A DNA stretch of 64,000 nt, taken from positions 62,001 through 126,000 of the forward strand of contig NZ_BMKA01000001.1 in the NCBI RefSeq assembly GCF_014643735.1, given 5' to 3'. Below the pieces are notes generated by a model. The model saw only the letters and a program-made list of their open reading frames with translations, made no database searches and was not told the origin of the DNA. The position numbers were made by a program, and so were the translations under genes. Position 1 is the first letter of the stretch. Every line of letters starts with the position of its first letter. This DNA is from Neptunicoccus cionae (GTDB lineage: Bacteria > Pseudomonadota > Alphaproteobacteria > Rhodobacterales > Rhodobacteraceae). Positions 16,046-24,717 of this stretch are shown here, piece by piece.

Positions 16046-18013
16046 GTGACATCTGGACCAACACCGACAGGTGAGCTCAATACGATTCCGCGCCTGCTGG
16101 CGCGGAATGCGTCTGTCTACGGCGACAAACCGGCCTACCGCGAAAAAGAATTCGGTATCTGGCAAAGCTGGAACTGGAAACAGGTTTCCGAGGAAATCAA
16201 CGCTTTGGCGCTGGGCCTGCTGGATATGGGGCTGAACCAAGGAGATCACGTTGCTATCATCGGGCGCAACCGACCCTATTTTTACTGGGCAATGGTCGCG
16301 ATCCAGTCCTGTGGCGCTGTGCCTGTGCCGCTTTATCGGGATGCTGTGGCCGAGGAGATGGCCTTTGTGCTGGACCATTGTTCCGCCCGTTTTGTGATCG
16401 CTGAAGATCAGGAGCAGGTGGATAAGGTGCTAGAAGTTCAGGAAGGCCTGAACATGCTGGAACAGGTGATCTATCTCGATCCACGCGGGATGCGCAAATA
16501 TGATCGTAGCAAGTTGCACGACTATAAGGAAGTTCAGGCCAAGGGCCGTGCAAGCGGTCTGCAAGCCGAACTGGACGCCCGTCTGGCAGTTCAGGATTTT
16601 GATACAACTTGTGTGATGCTTTACACCTCTGGCACCACCGGACGACCCAAAGGCGTGGTGCTGTCCAACCGCAATATCGTAAAATCCGGTCAGGCCGTGT
16701 CCGAGTTTGACAACCTGCGCGTGGATGATCGGGTGCTGGCCTATCTGCCGATGGCTTGGGTCGGGGATTTCATCTTTACGGTGGGGCAGGGTTATTGGAC
16801 CGGCTTTTGTGTGGCCTGTCCCGAAAGCCCTGATACCATGCAGGCGGACCTGCGGGAAATCGGCCCGACCTATTTCTTTGCGCCGCCCCGTTACTTTGAA
16901 GGGCTGCTGACCAATGTGATGATCCGCATGGAAGATGCGTCACCAATGAAGCAGCGCATGTTCAAGAAATACATGGATTTTGCAAAGGAAGTCGGCCCGA
17001 AACTGCTGGACGGTAAGCCCGTCACCTTCGGGGAGCGGATGAAATATGCGCTGGGCAATATACTGGTGTATGGCCCGCTGAAAAACACGCTCGGCCTAAG
17101 CCGTACGCGGGTTGGATACACTGCAGGGGAAGCGATCGGGCCGGAGATTTTCGATTTCTACCGCTCGCTCGGCATCAACCTGAAACAGCTTTACGGCCAG
17201 ACAGAAGCGTCGGTTTTTGTCACCGTACAACCCGACGGAGAGGTCCGCGCCGATACAGTTGGTGTGCCTGCACCGGGTGTGGAGCTGAAAATCTCTGACA
17301 CGGGAGAGGTCTTCTACCGCTCCCCCGGTGCCTTTGTGGAATATTACAAAAACCCCGAGAGCACCGCCGACACCAAAGACGCCGAGGGCTGGGTGGCCAC
17401 GGGCGATGCGGGCTTTATCGAAAAAGACAGCGGCCATCTTCGGATCATCGACCGCGCCAAAGACGTGGGTAAAATGGCCGATGGCAAGATGTTCGCGCCG
17501 AAATATGTCGAGAACAAACTGAAGTTCTATCCTAATATTCTCGAAGCGGTGGTCTTCGGGAACGAGCGGGAAAAATGCTGTGCTTTCATCAACATCGACC
17601 TGTCGTCGGTGGGCAACTGGGCGGAACGCAACAACATCGCCTATTCGTCCTATCAGGAACTGGCAGGCCATCCGCAGGTTCTCTCTACGGTGCAGGAACA
17701 CGTTGAGGCGGTGAATAAATCCGTTGCCGAAGACGAAATGTTGTCGGGCTGTCAGATCCACCGCTTCTGTATCCTGCACAAGCAACTGGATGCCGATGAC
17801 GGTGAATTGACCCGCACTCAGAAAGTGCGCCGCCGGATCATTGAAGAGAAGTTCAAGGACATCATCGACGCGCTTTATGACGGGTCGGAGAAAATCTCCA
17901 CCGAGACCGAAGTGACATATGAAGACGGGCGCAAAGGCTCCATCAAGGCAACGCTGGAACTGCGGGATGCAAAAGTGTTCCCAACGGCTGCGCAAAGGAT
18001 AGCAGCGGAATGA
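16046..18013 (+). CDS. Long-chain-type acyl-CoA synthetase (AMP-binding)
   Basis: 655 residues from a GTG at 16046 preceded by GGGAGGA with 6-base spacing. An ATG 22 codons upstream (15980) is possible but has a weaker site. The AMP-binding core LYTSGTTGRPKG, the later YGQTEAS and the WVATGDAGFIEKDSGHLRIIDRAKD motif identify the ANL family, long-chain branch. It ligates a carboxylic acid to CoA with ATP. Being first in an operon with a branched-chain-type ABC transporter, it probably traps the imported acid as its CoA ester. The stop overlaps the next ATG. Confidence 0.88.
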   Translation: MTSGPTPTGELNTIPRLLARNASVYGDKPAYREKEFGIWQSWNWKQVSEEINALALGLLDMGLNQGDHVAIIGRNRPYFYWAMVAIQSCGAVPVPLYRDAVAEEMAFVLDHCSARFVIAEDQEQVDKVLEVQEGLNMLEQVIYLDPRGMRKYDRSKLHDYKEVQAKGRASGLQAELDARLAVQDFDTTCVMLYTSGTTGRPKGVVLSNRNIVKSGQAVSEFDNLRVDDRVLAYLPMAWVGDFIFTVGQGYWTGFCVACPESPDTMQADLREIGPTYFFAPPRYFEGLLTNVMIRMEDASPMKQRMFKKYMDFAKEVGPKLLDGKPVTFGERMKYALGNILVYGPLKNTLGLSRTRVGYTAGEAIGPEIFDFYRSLGINLKQLYGQTEASVFVTVQPDGEVRADTVGVPAPGVELKISDTGEVFYRSPGAFVEYYKNPESTADTKDAEGWVATGDAGFIEKDSGHLRIIDRAKDVGKMADGKMFAPKYVENKLKFYPNILEAVVFGNEREKCCAFINIDLSSVGNWAERNNIAYSSYQELAGHPQVLSTVQEHVEAVNKSVAEDEMLSGCQIHRFCILHKQLDADDGELTRTQKVRRRIIEEKFKDIIDALYDGSEKISTETEVTYEDGRKGSIKATLELRDAKVFPTAAQRIAAE

Positions 18014-18825
18014 CTATGGCAGAGACATACCAAACACCCGACGGCCGCACCATTGGTGGTCAGGTCATGGAAATGAAGAACATCACCCTGCGTTTTGGCG
18101 GCGTGAAGGCGATTACCGATATCTCGTTTGATATCCGCGAAGGCGAGATCCGCGCGATCATCGGCCCGAACGGGGCGGGAAAATCGTCCATGTTGAACGT
18201 GATGAACGGTTTTTATCACCCACAAGAGGGCGAGGTTTGGTTCCACGGCAAGAAACGCGGGCCGATGAAGCCGCACCAGATCGCCAAGCAAGGCATCGCG
18301 CGGACGTTTCAAAACATCGCTTTGTTCAGCGGCATGTCCACGCTTGATAACATCATGACCGGACGGCTGACCCATATGAACACGGGCATCCTGAAGCAGG
18401 CGATGTGGTGGGGACCGGCGGAAAAGGAAGAAACCGAAAACCGCGAAGTGGTTGAGAAGGTGATCGACTTTCTGGAAATCCAGACGATCCGCAAAACGCC
18501 TGTTGGTCGTCTGCCCTATGGTTTGCAAAAGCGGGTGGAGCTCGGACGTGCGTTGGCCGCCGAACCCAAGCTGCTGCTGCTGGACGAACCGATGGCCGGC
18601 ATGAACGTCGAGGAAAAAGAGGACATGAGCCGCTTTATTCTGGATGTGAACGATGAATTTGGCACCACAATCGCCCTGATCGAACACGATATGGGCGTGG
18701 TGATGGACATCGCCGACCGCGTGGTGGTGATGGATTACGGCAAGAAAATCGGCGACGGCTCGCCCGATGAAGTGCGCAACAATCAGGACGTGATTGATGC
18801 CTATCTGGGGGTGGCCCATGACTGA
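18010..18825 (+). CDS. ABC transporter ATP-binding protein, LivG type
   Basis: 271 residues. Walker A GPNGAGKSS, signature LPYGLQKRVELGRALAAEPKLLLLDEP (signature and Walker B) and a downstream H in LIEHDMGVVMDIADRV. The long insertion before the signature and the ending DVIDAYLGVAHD are LivG-like. The start is in an ATGA overlap with the ligase; a second ATG two codons on is equally usable. It would power the permeases at 18862 and 19955 together with the LivF-type subunit at 22457. Confidence 0.92.
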   Translation: MTMAETYQTPDGRTIGGQVMEMKNITLRFGGVKAITDISFDIREGEIRAIIGPNGAGKSSMLNVMNGFYHPQEGEVWFHGKKRGPMKPHQIAKQGIARTFQNIALFSGMSTLDNIMTGRLTHMNTGILKQAMWWGPAEKEETENREVVEKVIDFLEIQTIRKTPVGRLPYGLQKRVELGRALAAEPKLLLLDEPMAGMNVEEKEDMSRFILDVNDEFGTTIALIEHDMGVVMDIADRVVVMDYGKKIGDGSPDEVRNNQDVIDAYLGVAHD

Positions 18826-18865
18826 TTTCGCGATAATGACAGACAAAGTGGAGACTATCCAATGA
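18818..18865 (+). CDS. Possible 15-codon linking ORF
   Basis: ATG at 18818 lies in the last codons of the LivG-type gene and the frame runs MTDFAIMTDKVETIQ to a TGA (18863-18865) that overlaps the next gene's ATG as ATGA. It would carry ribosomes across the 36-base gap and couple the two genes. No homology can be judged at this length, so it may be accidental. Confidence 0.3.
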   Translation: MTDFAIMTDKVETIQ

Positions 18866-19860
18866 GCGCCGGTTTTTACTACGGGATGGAAGTTTTCCTT
18901 AACGGGCTGATGACAGGCGTGCTCTATTCGCTGGTGGCGCTCGGGTTTGTGCTGATCTTTAAATCATCCGGTATTTTCAATTACGCCCAAGGGGTTATGG
19001 CGCTGTTTGCGGCCTTGACGCTTGTGGGCTTGCAAGATGGACAGGTGCCTTTCGCCCATCTGATCAACTCGATCTTTGGGACGCAAGTTCACCATTTCGG
19101 CTGGCATCTTCCGGCCCTGCTGGCAATCCTCCTGACAGCGGGTGTGATGGTGATCCTCGCCATTGTGGTGGAGCGATACATCCTGCGCCATCTTGTGAAC
19201 CAGCCCGATATTATCCTATTTATGGCGACCATCGGGCTGGCCTATTTCATGGAGGGTTTCGGCGATCTGATGTGGGGCTCCGAGATCAAGAAGCTGGATG
19301 TGGGTATTCCCCAAGGCGGCAATTTGTGGATCGAGGAAAGCACTGCCTTTCTGGGCGGTGACGATTTCTACGGCTTCTATCTCGACAGTCTGGACATTGT
19401 GGCCGCGGTGTTTGCAGGGCTTCTGGTTCTGTCGCTGGTGCTGTTTTCCCAATACACTAAAACCGGCCGCGCGTTGCGGGCTGTGGCGGATGATCACCAA
19501 GCGGCTTTGTCTGTTGGCATTTCCCTGCGGTTCATCTGGGTCGTGGTCTGGTCCATCGCCGGTTTCATCGCACTGGTTGCGGGGATCATGTGGGGCTCCA
19601 AATCCGGTGTGCAGTTCTCTCTGTCGCTGATTGCACTGAAGGCACTGCCGGTGCTGATGCTGGGCGGGTTCACCTCCATCCCCGGAGCGATTGTCGGTGG
19701 TCTGATCATCGGTGTGGGGGAAAAGATGTTTGAATTCCTCATTGGCGCGCCCTTCCTTGGCGGCGCAACCGAGAACTGGTTCGCTTATATGCTCGCGCTC
19801 GTCTTCCTTGTCTTCAGACCGCAGGGTCTGTTTGGCGACAAAATCATCGAAAGGGTGTGA
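18862..19860 (+). CDS. ABC transporter permease, LivH type
   Basis: 332 residues with about eight to nine hydrophobic segments. The N-terminus (EVFLNGLMTGVLYSLVALGFVLIFKSSGIFNYAQGVMALFAA) is the standard LivH opening, and GRALRAVADDHQAALSVGI is the conserved cytoplasmic EAA-like loop. It forms the inner-membrane pore with the LivM-type protein at 19955. Only a weak ribosome site (GGAG) precedes the ATG, which fits translation coupled to the upstream frame. Confidence 0.92.
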   Translation: MSAGFYYGMEVFLNGLMTGVLYSLVALGFVLIFKSSGIFNYAQGVMALFAALTLVGLQDGQVPFAHLINSIFGTQVHHFGWHLPALLAILLTAGVMVILAIVVERYILRHLVNQPDIILFMATIGLAYFMEGFGDLMWGSEIKKLDVGIPQGGNLWIEESTAFLGGDDFYGFYLDSLDIVAAVFAGLLVLSLVLFSQYTKTGRALRAVADDHQAALSVGISLRFIWVVVWSIAGFIALVAGIMWGSKSGVQFSLSLIALKALPVLMLGGFTSIPGAIVGGLIIGVGEKMFEFLIGAPFLGGATENWFAYMLALVFLVFRPQGLFGDKIIERV

Positions 19861-19880
19861 CGATGCAGCTTTTCGCAAAT

Positions 19881-19920
19881 GCCGGAGCCTCCGGCGGGGA
19901 TATTTTTAACCAGAAGAAGA
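19881..19920 (+). repeat. Hairpin plus GGATATTTTTAACCAGAAGA intergenic element
   Basis: A GCCGGA-GCC-TCCGGC hairpin (19881-19895) is followed by GGGGATATTTTTAACC and AGAAGAAGA between the two permease genes. The GGATATTTT part resembles the element at 44785-44814, also just after a stop codon. Possibly the same family as the GAGTATTT repeats. Confidence 0.5.
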
Positions 19921-19954
19921 CCCATGGTCGCAGAATTCAAAAGGGGCAGCGCTG

Positions 19955-21031
19955 ATGTTTTATCGTGAAGCGGGTGATTTCAAGACGTCTTACGCGGACG
20001 ACAGCCAGACGTTCCCGATCAAGTTCGACCGGTATCGGTATTGGGTTGTTCTGGCCTTCGCCTTTCTGGTGGTGCCGTTCATCATCAATGATTACTGGCT
20101 GAACGCGGTTGTTCTGCCGTTTCTGATCTATTCGGTAGCGGCGATCGGGCTGAACATTCTTACCGGCTATTGCGGGCAAGTCAGCCTTGGCAGCGGCGGT
20201 TTCATGGCGGTGGGGGCTTATGCCTGCTACAAGTTCATGACCTCTTTTCCGGGGATGGATATTTTCTCGGTGATCCTGCTGTCCGGTTTTGTGACTGCGG
20301 CGGTGGGCATTCTGTTCGGTCTACCAAGCCTTCGGATCAAAGGGTTCTATCTGGCGGTGGCCACACTGGCGGCGCAGTTCTTTCTGGTCTGGCTGTTTAA
20401 CAAGGTGCCTTGGTTCTACAACTATTCCGCGTCGGGCCAGATCAACGCGCCGGAGCGCACTGTTTTCGGATACGCGGTGACGGGTGCTGAAACGCAGGCT
20501 TGGGCAGTTTATCTGGTGGCGCTGGTTATTGTGGTGCTGCTGGCGGTTATTGCGCGGAACCTGACCCGTGGGTCATTGGGGCGCAAGTGGATGGCGATCC
20601 GTGATATGGATATCGCTGCCGAGATTATTGGCGTGAACCCGATGACTGCCAAGCTGTCGGCCTTTGCCATCAGCTCTTTCTACGTGGGTATAAGTGGCGC
20701 GATGTTCTTTGTGCTTTACCTTGGTGCTGTAGAAGTGGGTGAGGCGTTTGGGATCGGGAAATCCTTTATCATCCTGTTTATGGTCATCATCGGCGGGCTC
20801 GGGTCCATCTTTGGATCATTTGCAGGGGCTGCCTTTATGGTGCTGATGCCGGTGCTGCTGAAAAACGTGATGGTAGGGCAGTTGGGCTGGGCCACCGATC
20901 TGGCGGCGCATTTCGAATTTGTTATCGTGGGCGGGCTGATCATCGTGTTCCTTATTCTGGAACCGCATGGTCTGGCGCAACTATGGCGTCTGGCCAAAGA
21001 AAAACTGAGACTTTGGCCTTTCCCGCACTAG
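19955..21031 (+). CDS. ABC transporter permease, LivM type
   Basis: 358 residues. After a soluble N-terminal stretch of about 30 residues come roughly nine to ten membrane segments. LivM marks are LNILTGYCGQVSLGSGGFMAVGAYACY, LPSLRIKGFYLAVATLAAQF and the loop GRKWMAIRDMDIAAEIIGVNPMTAKLSAFAISSFYVGISGAM. It partners the LivH-type protein. The ATG follows GGGGCAG. The long hydrophilic N-terminal extension is somewhat unusual for LivM. Confidence 0.92.
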   Translation: MFYREAGDFKTSYADDSQTFPIKFDRYRYWVVLAFAFLVVPFIINDYWLNAVVLPFLIYSVAAIGLNILTGYCGQVSLGSGGFMAVGAYACYKFMTSFPGMDIFSVILLSGFVTAAVGILFGLPSLRIKGFYLAVATLAAQFFLVWLFNKVPWFYNYSASGQINAPERTVFGYAVTGAETQAWAVYLVALVIVVLLAVIARNLTRGSLGRKWMAIRDMDIAAEIIGVNPMTAKLSAFAISSFYVGISGAMFFVLYLGAVEVGEAFGIGKSFIILFMVIIGGLGSIFGSFAGAAFMVLMPVLLKNVMVGQLGWATDLAAHFEFVIVGGLIIVFLILEPHGLAQLWRLAKEKLRLWPFPH

Positions 21032-21095
21032 GGCCAAATTAATTGCGCCCTTTTGGGTGTGCATACTGTGTCAAAACCTTGGGAGGATAGAACAC

Positions 21096-22382
21096 ATGAA
21101 GTTTACGAAACTCGCAGCAGCAGCCGTGGCGGCTGTCATTACTGCGGCGCCGGTGATGGCGGATCTGGTGGTCCCATCGCTGAGCTACCGCACCGGACCT
21201 TATGCGGCTGGTGGTATCCCATTCGCTGATGGTTACGCGGATTACCTGACACTGCTCAACGAGCGCGACGGCGGTGTCGGCGGCGAGATGATCAAGGTCA
21301 CCGAGTGCGAAACCGGCTATAACACCGAAAAAGGTGTGGAGTGCTATGAAGCCACAAAAGGCGAAGGCGCACTGGTTTACGAACCGCTGTCCACTGGCAT
21401 CACCTATCAGTTGATCCCGAAAGCCACTGCGGATGACATTCCGGTTCACACATTGGGCTATGGCCGGACATCTGCCAAAAACGGCGATGTGTTCAGCCAC
21501 GTGTTCAACTATCCTGCGAACTATTGGGACGGCGCGTCCGGCATGGTTAACTACCTGCTGGAAACCAACAATGATGACATCAGCGGCAAGACCATCGCGC
21601 TGGTTTATCACAATTCCGCTTTCGGCAAGGAGCCGATCCGCACACTGGAAGAACTGGGCAAGAAGCACGGCTTTAAACTGACCCTGCTGCCCGTTGACCA
21701 CCCCGGTCAGGAGCAGAAATCCCAGTGGCTGCAAATCCGCCGCGAAAAACCCGACTATGTTCTGATGTGGGGTTGGGGCGTGATGAACCAGGTTGCGATT
21801 CAGGAAGCCGCAAACGTGCGTTTCCCGATGGAAAACTTCATTGGTATCTGGTGGTCCGGCGCGGAGCATGACGTTCTGCCTGCTGGCGAGGCTGCAAACG
21901 GGTATAAAGCTGTAACATTCCACGGTGTTGGCAGCGACTTCCCTGTTTACGACGACATCAAGAAACATGTGGTTGATGCGGGCAAGGCTGCGGGTTCCGG
22001 CGACAATGTTGGTTCGGTTCTGTACAACCGTGGTCTCTACGCAGCGATGCTTGCTGTTGAAGCGATCAAGGATGCGCAGGCTGCGACCGGCAAATCCGAC
22101 ATCACAGCGGGCGATCTGCGCGATGCGATGGAAGGTCTCGAAATCACCGAAGCGCGGATGGAAAGCCTTGGTCTGGGCGGTTTTGGCCCCGAGTTCAAAG
22201 TGACCTGTGAAAACCACGGCGGTGACGGCCTTGTGGGTGTTGCCCAGTGGGATGCCTCTGCGAAAACCTGGTCGCTCATTTCGGACTTCAAACCAACAGA
22301 TGCGGAAGTGATCGATGCGCTGATCAAAGAAGATTCCGAAGCCTACGCTAAGGAAAACAACATCGAATCCCGCTGCAACTAA
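21096..22382 (+). CDS. ABC transporter periplasmic substrate-binding protein (HAAT family)
   Basis: 428 residues from the ATG after GGGAGGAT. Residues 1-22 (MKFTKLAAAAVAAVITAAPVMA) are a Sec signal peptide cut before DLVVPSLSYRTGPYAAGG, which is the Leu/Ile/Val-binding-protein-type opening. The family binds amino acids, amides or aromatic and aliphatic acids; neighbouring CoA ligases suggest a carboxylic acid (inference). A stable hairpin follows the stop, which could protect this message so that the binding protein is made in excess over the membrane parts. Confidence 0.9.
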   Translation: MKFTKLAAAAVAAVITAAPVMADLVVPSLSYRTGPYAAGGIPFADGYADYLTLLNERDGGVGGEMIKVTECETGYNTEKGVECYEATKGEGALVYEPLSTGITYQLIPKATADDIPVHTLGYGRTSAKNGDVFSHVFNYPANYWDGASGMVNYLLETNNDDISGKTIALVYHNSAFGKEPIRTLEELGKKHGFKLTLLPVDHPGQEQKSQWLQIRREKPDYVLMWGWGVMNQVAIQEAANVRFPMENFIGIWWSGAEHDVLPAGEAANGYKAVTFHGVGSDFPVYDDIKKHVVDAGKAAGSGDNVGSVLYNRGLYAAMLAVEAIKDAQAATGKSDITAGDLRDAMEGLEITEARMESLGLGGFGPEFKVTCENHGGDGLVGVAQWDASAKTWSLISDFKPTDAEVIDALIKEDSEAYAKENNIESRCN

Positions 22383-22400
22383 GGCGCGGTTTCAAACAAT

Positions 22401-22426
22401 CACCGGGCGGAGTGTCCCGCCCGGTG
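22401..22426 (+). promoter_or_regulatory. Intercistronic hairpin after binding-protein gene
   Basis: A perfect 10-bp stem CACCGGGCGG / CCGCCCGGTG with a 6-base loop, with no T-run behind it. More consistent with mRNA stabilisation or partial termination than with a full terminator. Confidence 0.65.
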
Positions 22427-22456
22427 AACCCAAATGTAAAAGCTTGGAAGTGAACG

Positions 22457-23278
22457 ATGCTGGACGCTGGCAAAACCGAGACCCTGTTAGAGGTCAACAA
22501 CATCGAAGTGATCTACAATCACGTTATTCTCGTTCTGAAAGGGGTGAGCCTCTCTGTGCCCAAAGGCGGGATTACAGCGCTGCTTGGTGGGAATGGTGCG
22601 GGTAAGACCACGACGCTTAAGGCGATTTCCAATCTTCTGCATTCGGAACGCGGTGAAGTGACCAAAGGGTCGATCCTGTACCGCGACGATCCTGTAGCCG
22701 ACCTGTCGCCCGCCGAACTGGTGCGACGCGGGGTTATTCAGGTGATGGAAGGGCGGCATTGTTTCGAGCATCTGACCGTTGAGGAAAACCTTCTGACTGG
22801 CAGCTATACCCGCAACATCTCCCGTGCCCAGCTCGCGCAGGATCTGGATCTGGTCTACACCTATTTCCCGCGTCTCAAGGAACGGCGCAAGTCGCAGGCG
22901 GGCTATACCTCGGGCGGGGAGCAGCAAATGGTTGCTATTGGCCGTGCGTTGATGTCCAAGCCTGAAACTGTGTTGCTGGACGAGCCGTCGATGGGGTTGG
23001 CGCCCCAGCTGGTGGAAGAGATTTTCGGCATTGTAAAAAGCCTGAACGAGCAAGAGGGCGTGTCGTTCCTGCTGGCAGAGCAGAACACCAACGTCGCCCT
23101 GCGCTTTGCTCATTACGGTTACATACTAGAGAGCGGCCGTGTGGTGATGGACGGTCCTGCCGCCGAGTTGCGCGAAAATCCGGATGTGAAAGAATTCTAT
23201 CTCGGCATGTCGGATGACGGGCGTAAGTCCTTCCGCGATGTGCGTAGTTACCGCCGCCGCAAACGTTGGCTGAGCTGA
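22457..23278 (+). CDS. ABC transporter ATP-binding protein, LivF type
   Basis: 273 residues. Walker A GGNGAGKTTT, signature SGGEQQMVAIGRALMSKPETVLLDEPSMGLAP, H-loop replaced by LAEQNTNVALRFA as is usual in LivF. It is slightly longer than LivF at the C-terminus, with a basic tail (FRDVRSYRRRKRWLS). It pairs with the LivG-type ATPase at 18010. The ATG follows GGAAGTGAACG. Confidence 0.92.
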   Translation: MLDAGKTETLLEVNNIEVIYNHVILVLKGVSLSVPKGGITALLGGNGAGKTTTLKAISNLLHSERGEVTKGSILYRDDPVADLSPAELVRRGVIQVMEGRHCFEHLTVEENLLTGSYTRNISRAQLAQDLDLVYTYFPRLKERRKSQAGYTSGGEQQMVAIGRALMSKPETVLLDEPSMGLAPQLVEEIFGIVKSLNEQEGVSFLLAEQNTNVALRFAHYGYILESGRVVMDGPAAELRENPDVKEFYLGMSDDGRKSFRDVRSYRRRKRWLS

Positions 23279-23306
23279 TCCGGCGCGCTTTGGCGTAACG
23301 GGGATT

Positions 23307-23327
23307 GAGTATTTTAGGAACATTGAA
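23307..23327 (+). repeat. Intergenic short repeat, copy 2
   Basis: GAGTATTTTAGGAACATTGA plus A, 28 bases after the LivF-type stop. It matches the copies at 10246 and 47092 except for the base before GGAACATTGAA and a one-base length difference in the T-run. Confidence 0.6.
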
Positions 23328-23367
23328 GCCGCACCCGATGGGTCGCGGGGTGGAAGAGAGCAGTCTG

Positions 23368-24594
23368 ATGGCATTTTACGACGAGTTGGAAACACGCAAC
23401 GCAGAACAGCGGGCAGCGGATCTGGCCAAGGCCCTGCCGCGCCAGATCGCACAGGCGCAAGCCAACGCCAAAGGCTATGGTGCAGCGCTGGCGGATGTGG
23501 ATGCGGCGCAGGTGGTGGATTTGGCCGCGTTGGCGAAACTGCCGGTTTTGCGCAAATCCGATTTGGTGGCAGCACAGAAATCGACACCGCCCTTTGGTGG
23601 GTATGCTGCGCACGGGGTTGCGGGGTTTGACCATGTGTTTCAATCGCCCGGTCCGATCTATGAACCGGGGATGCGCGGGCGTGACTGGTGGCGCATGGGG
23701 CGCGGACTGTTCGCAGCCGGTGTTGGCAAGAATGATGTGGTGCAGAACTGTTTTTCCTATCACCTGACCCCTGCGGGTATGATGTTTGAAAACGGCGCGG
23801 CGGCTGTTGGGGCAACGGTTCTGCCAGCAGGAACGGGTCAGACCGAATTGCAGGTTCAGGCGGCAGCGGCGCTTGGGGTGACGGCCTATACCGGTACGCC
23901 AGACTATCTGAAGGTGATCCTTGATAAGGCGGCTGAAATGGGCGTTGAACTGGGGCAGTTGAAGAAAGCTGTCGTGGGCGGCGGGGCGTTGTTCCCGAGC
24001 TTGCGGGCCGAATATGCCGATCGTGGGATTGCCTGTCTGCAAGGCTATGGCACCGCTGATCTGGGCTCTATCGCCTATGAAACTCCGGCGATGGAGGGGA
24101 TGATCGTGGATGAGGGTGTGATTGTAGAGATTGTCACGCCGGGCACGGGCAACCCTGTGTCTGAAGGGGAGGTGGGCGAGGTTGTTGTGACCACGCTCAA
24201 CCCTGATTATCCGCTGATCCGTTTTGCCACGGGCGACATGAGCGCGGTTCTGGCGGGGCAGTCCCCTTGCGGGCGCACCAACATGCGCATCAAGGGCTGG
24301 ATGGGGCGTGCGGACCAGACGGCGAAGATCAAAGGTATGTTTGTGCGCCCTGAACAGGTGGCCGATCTGGTGGCGCGGCATGGTGAAGTGTCCAAGGCCC
24401 GCGTTGTCGTGACCCGTGACGGTGAGGCGGACAGCATGACAGTGCTGTGCGAGGCTGCGAACGGTGCGAACGTGGAGCAGATTGAAGCCTCAGTGCGCGA
24501 TGTGCTAAAACTGCGCGGTCGCGTGGAGTTGCAAGCATCTGGAAGCCTGCCAAACGACGGCAAGGTGATCGACGACCAGCGCAGCTATGACTGA
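23368..24594 (+). CDS. Phenylacetate-CoA ligase-like (PaaK family) AMP-binding enzyme
   Basis: 408 residues from ATG 23368; the frame is open to 23305, but that would translate the intergenic repeat. The family outline is visible: FYDELETRNAEQR at the N-terminus (as in PaaK), the GYGTADLGSIAYE nucleotide contact, IRFATGDMSAVL and RIKGWMGRADQTAKIKGMFVRPEQV. PaaK proteins activate aryl acids with ATP and CoA. This is the second ligase in the cassette, so substrate may be aromatic or the two may act on different imports (inference). Confidence 0.85.
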   Translation: MAFYDELETRNAEQRAADLAKALPRQIAQAQANAKGYGAALADVDAAQVVDLAALAKLPVLRKSDLVAAQKSTPPFGGYAAHGVAGFDHVFQSPGPIYEPGMRGRDWWRMGRGLFAAGVGKNDVVQNCFSYHLTPAGMMFENGAAAVGATVLPAGTGQTELQVQAAAALGVTAYTGTPDYLKVILDKAAEMGVELGQLKKAVVGGGALFPSLRAEYADRGIACLQGYGTADLGSIAYETPAMEGMIVDEGVIVEIVTPGTGNPVSEGEVGEVVVTTLNPDYPLIRFATGDMSAVLAGQSPCGRTNMRIKGWMGRADQTAKIKGMFVRPEQVADLVARHGEVSKARVVVTRDGEADSMTVLCEAANGANVEQIEASVRDVLKLRGRVELQASGSLPNDGKVIDDQRSYD

Positions 24595-24717
24595 CACCTG
24601 ACCGCCCGTCCGGGTGACGTGGTGTCCGAATTGTCCGGCGCGCGCGGCATTGCTATAGCGATCTGAGAAACGTTGCAGGCGGGGAATGACCCGCTTGCCC
24701 AACAGATGGACGCTGCC

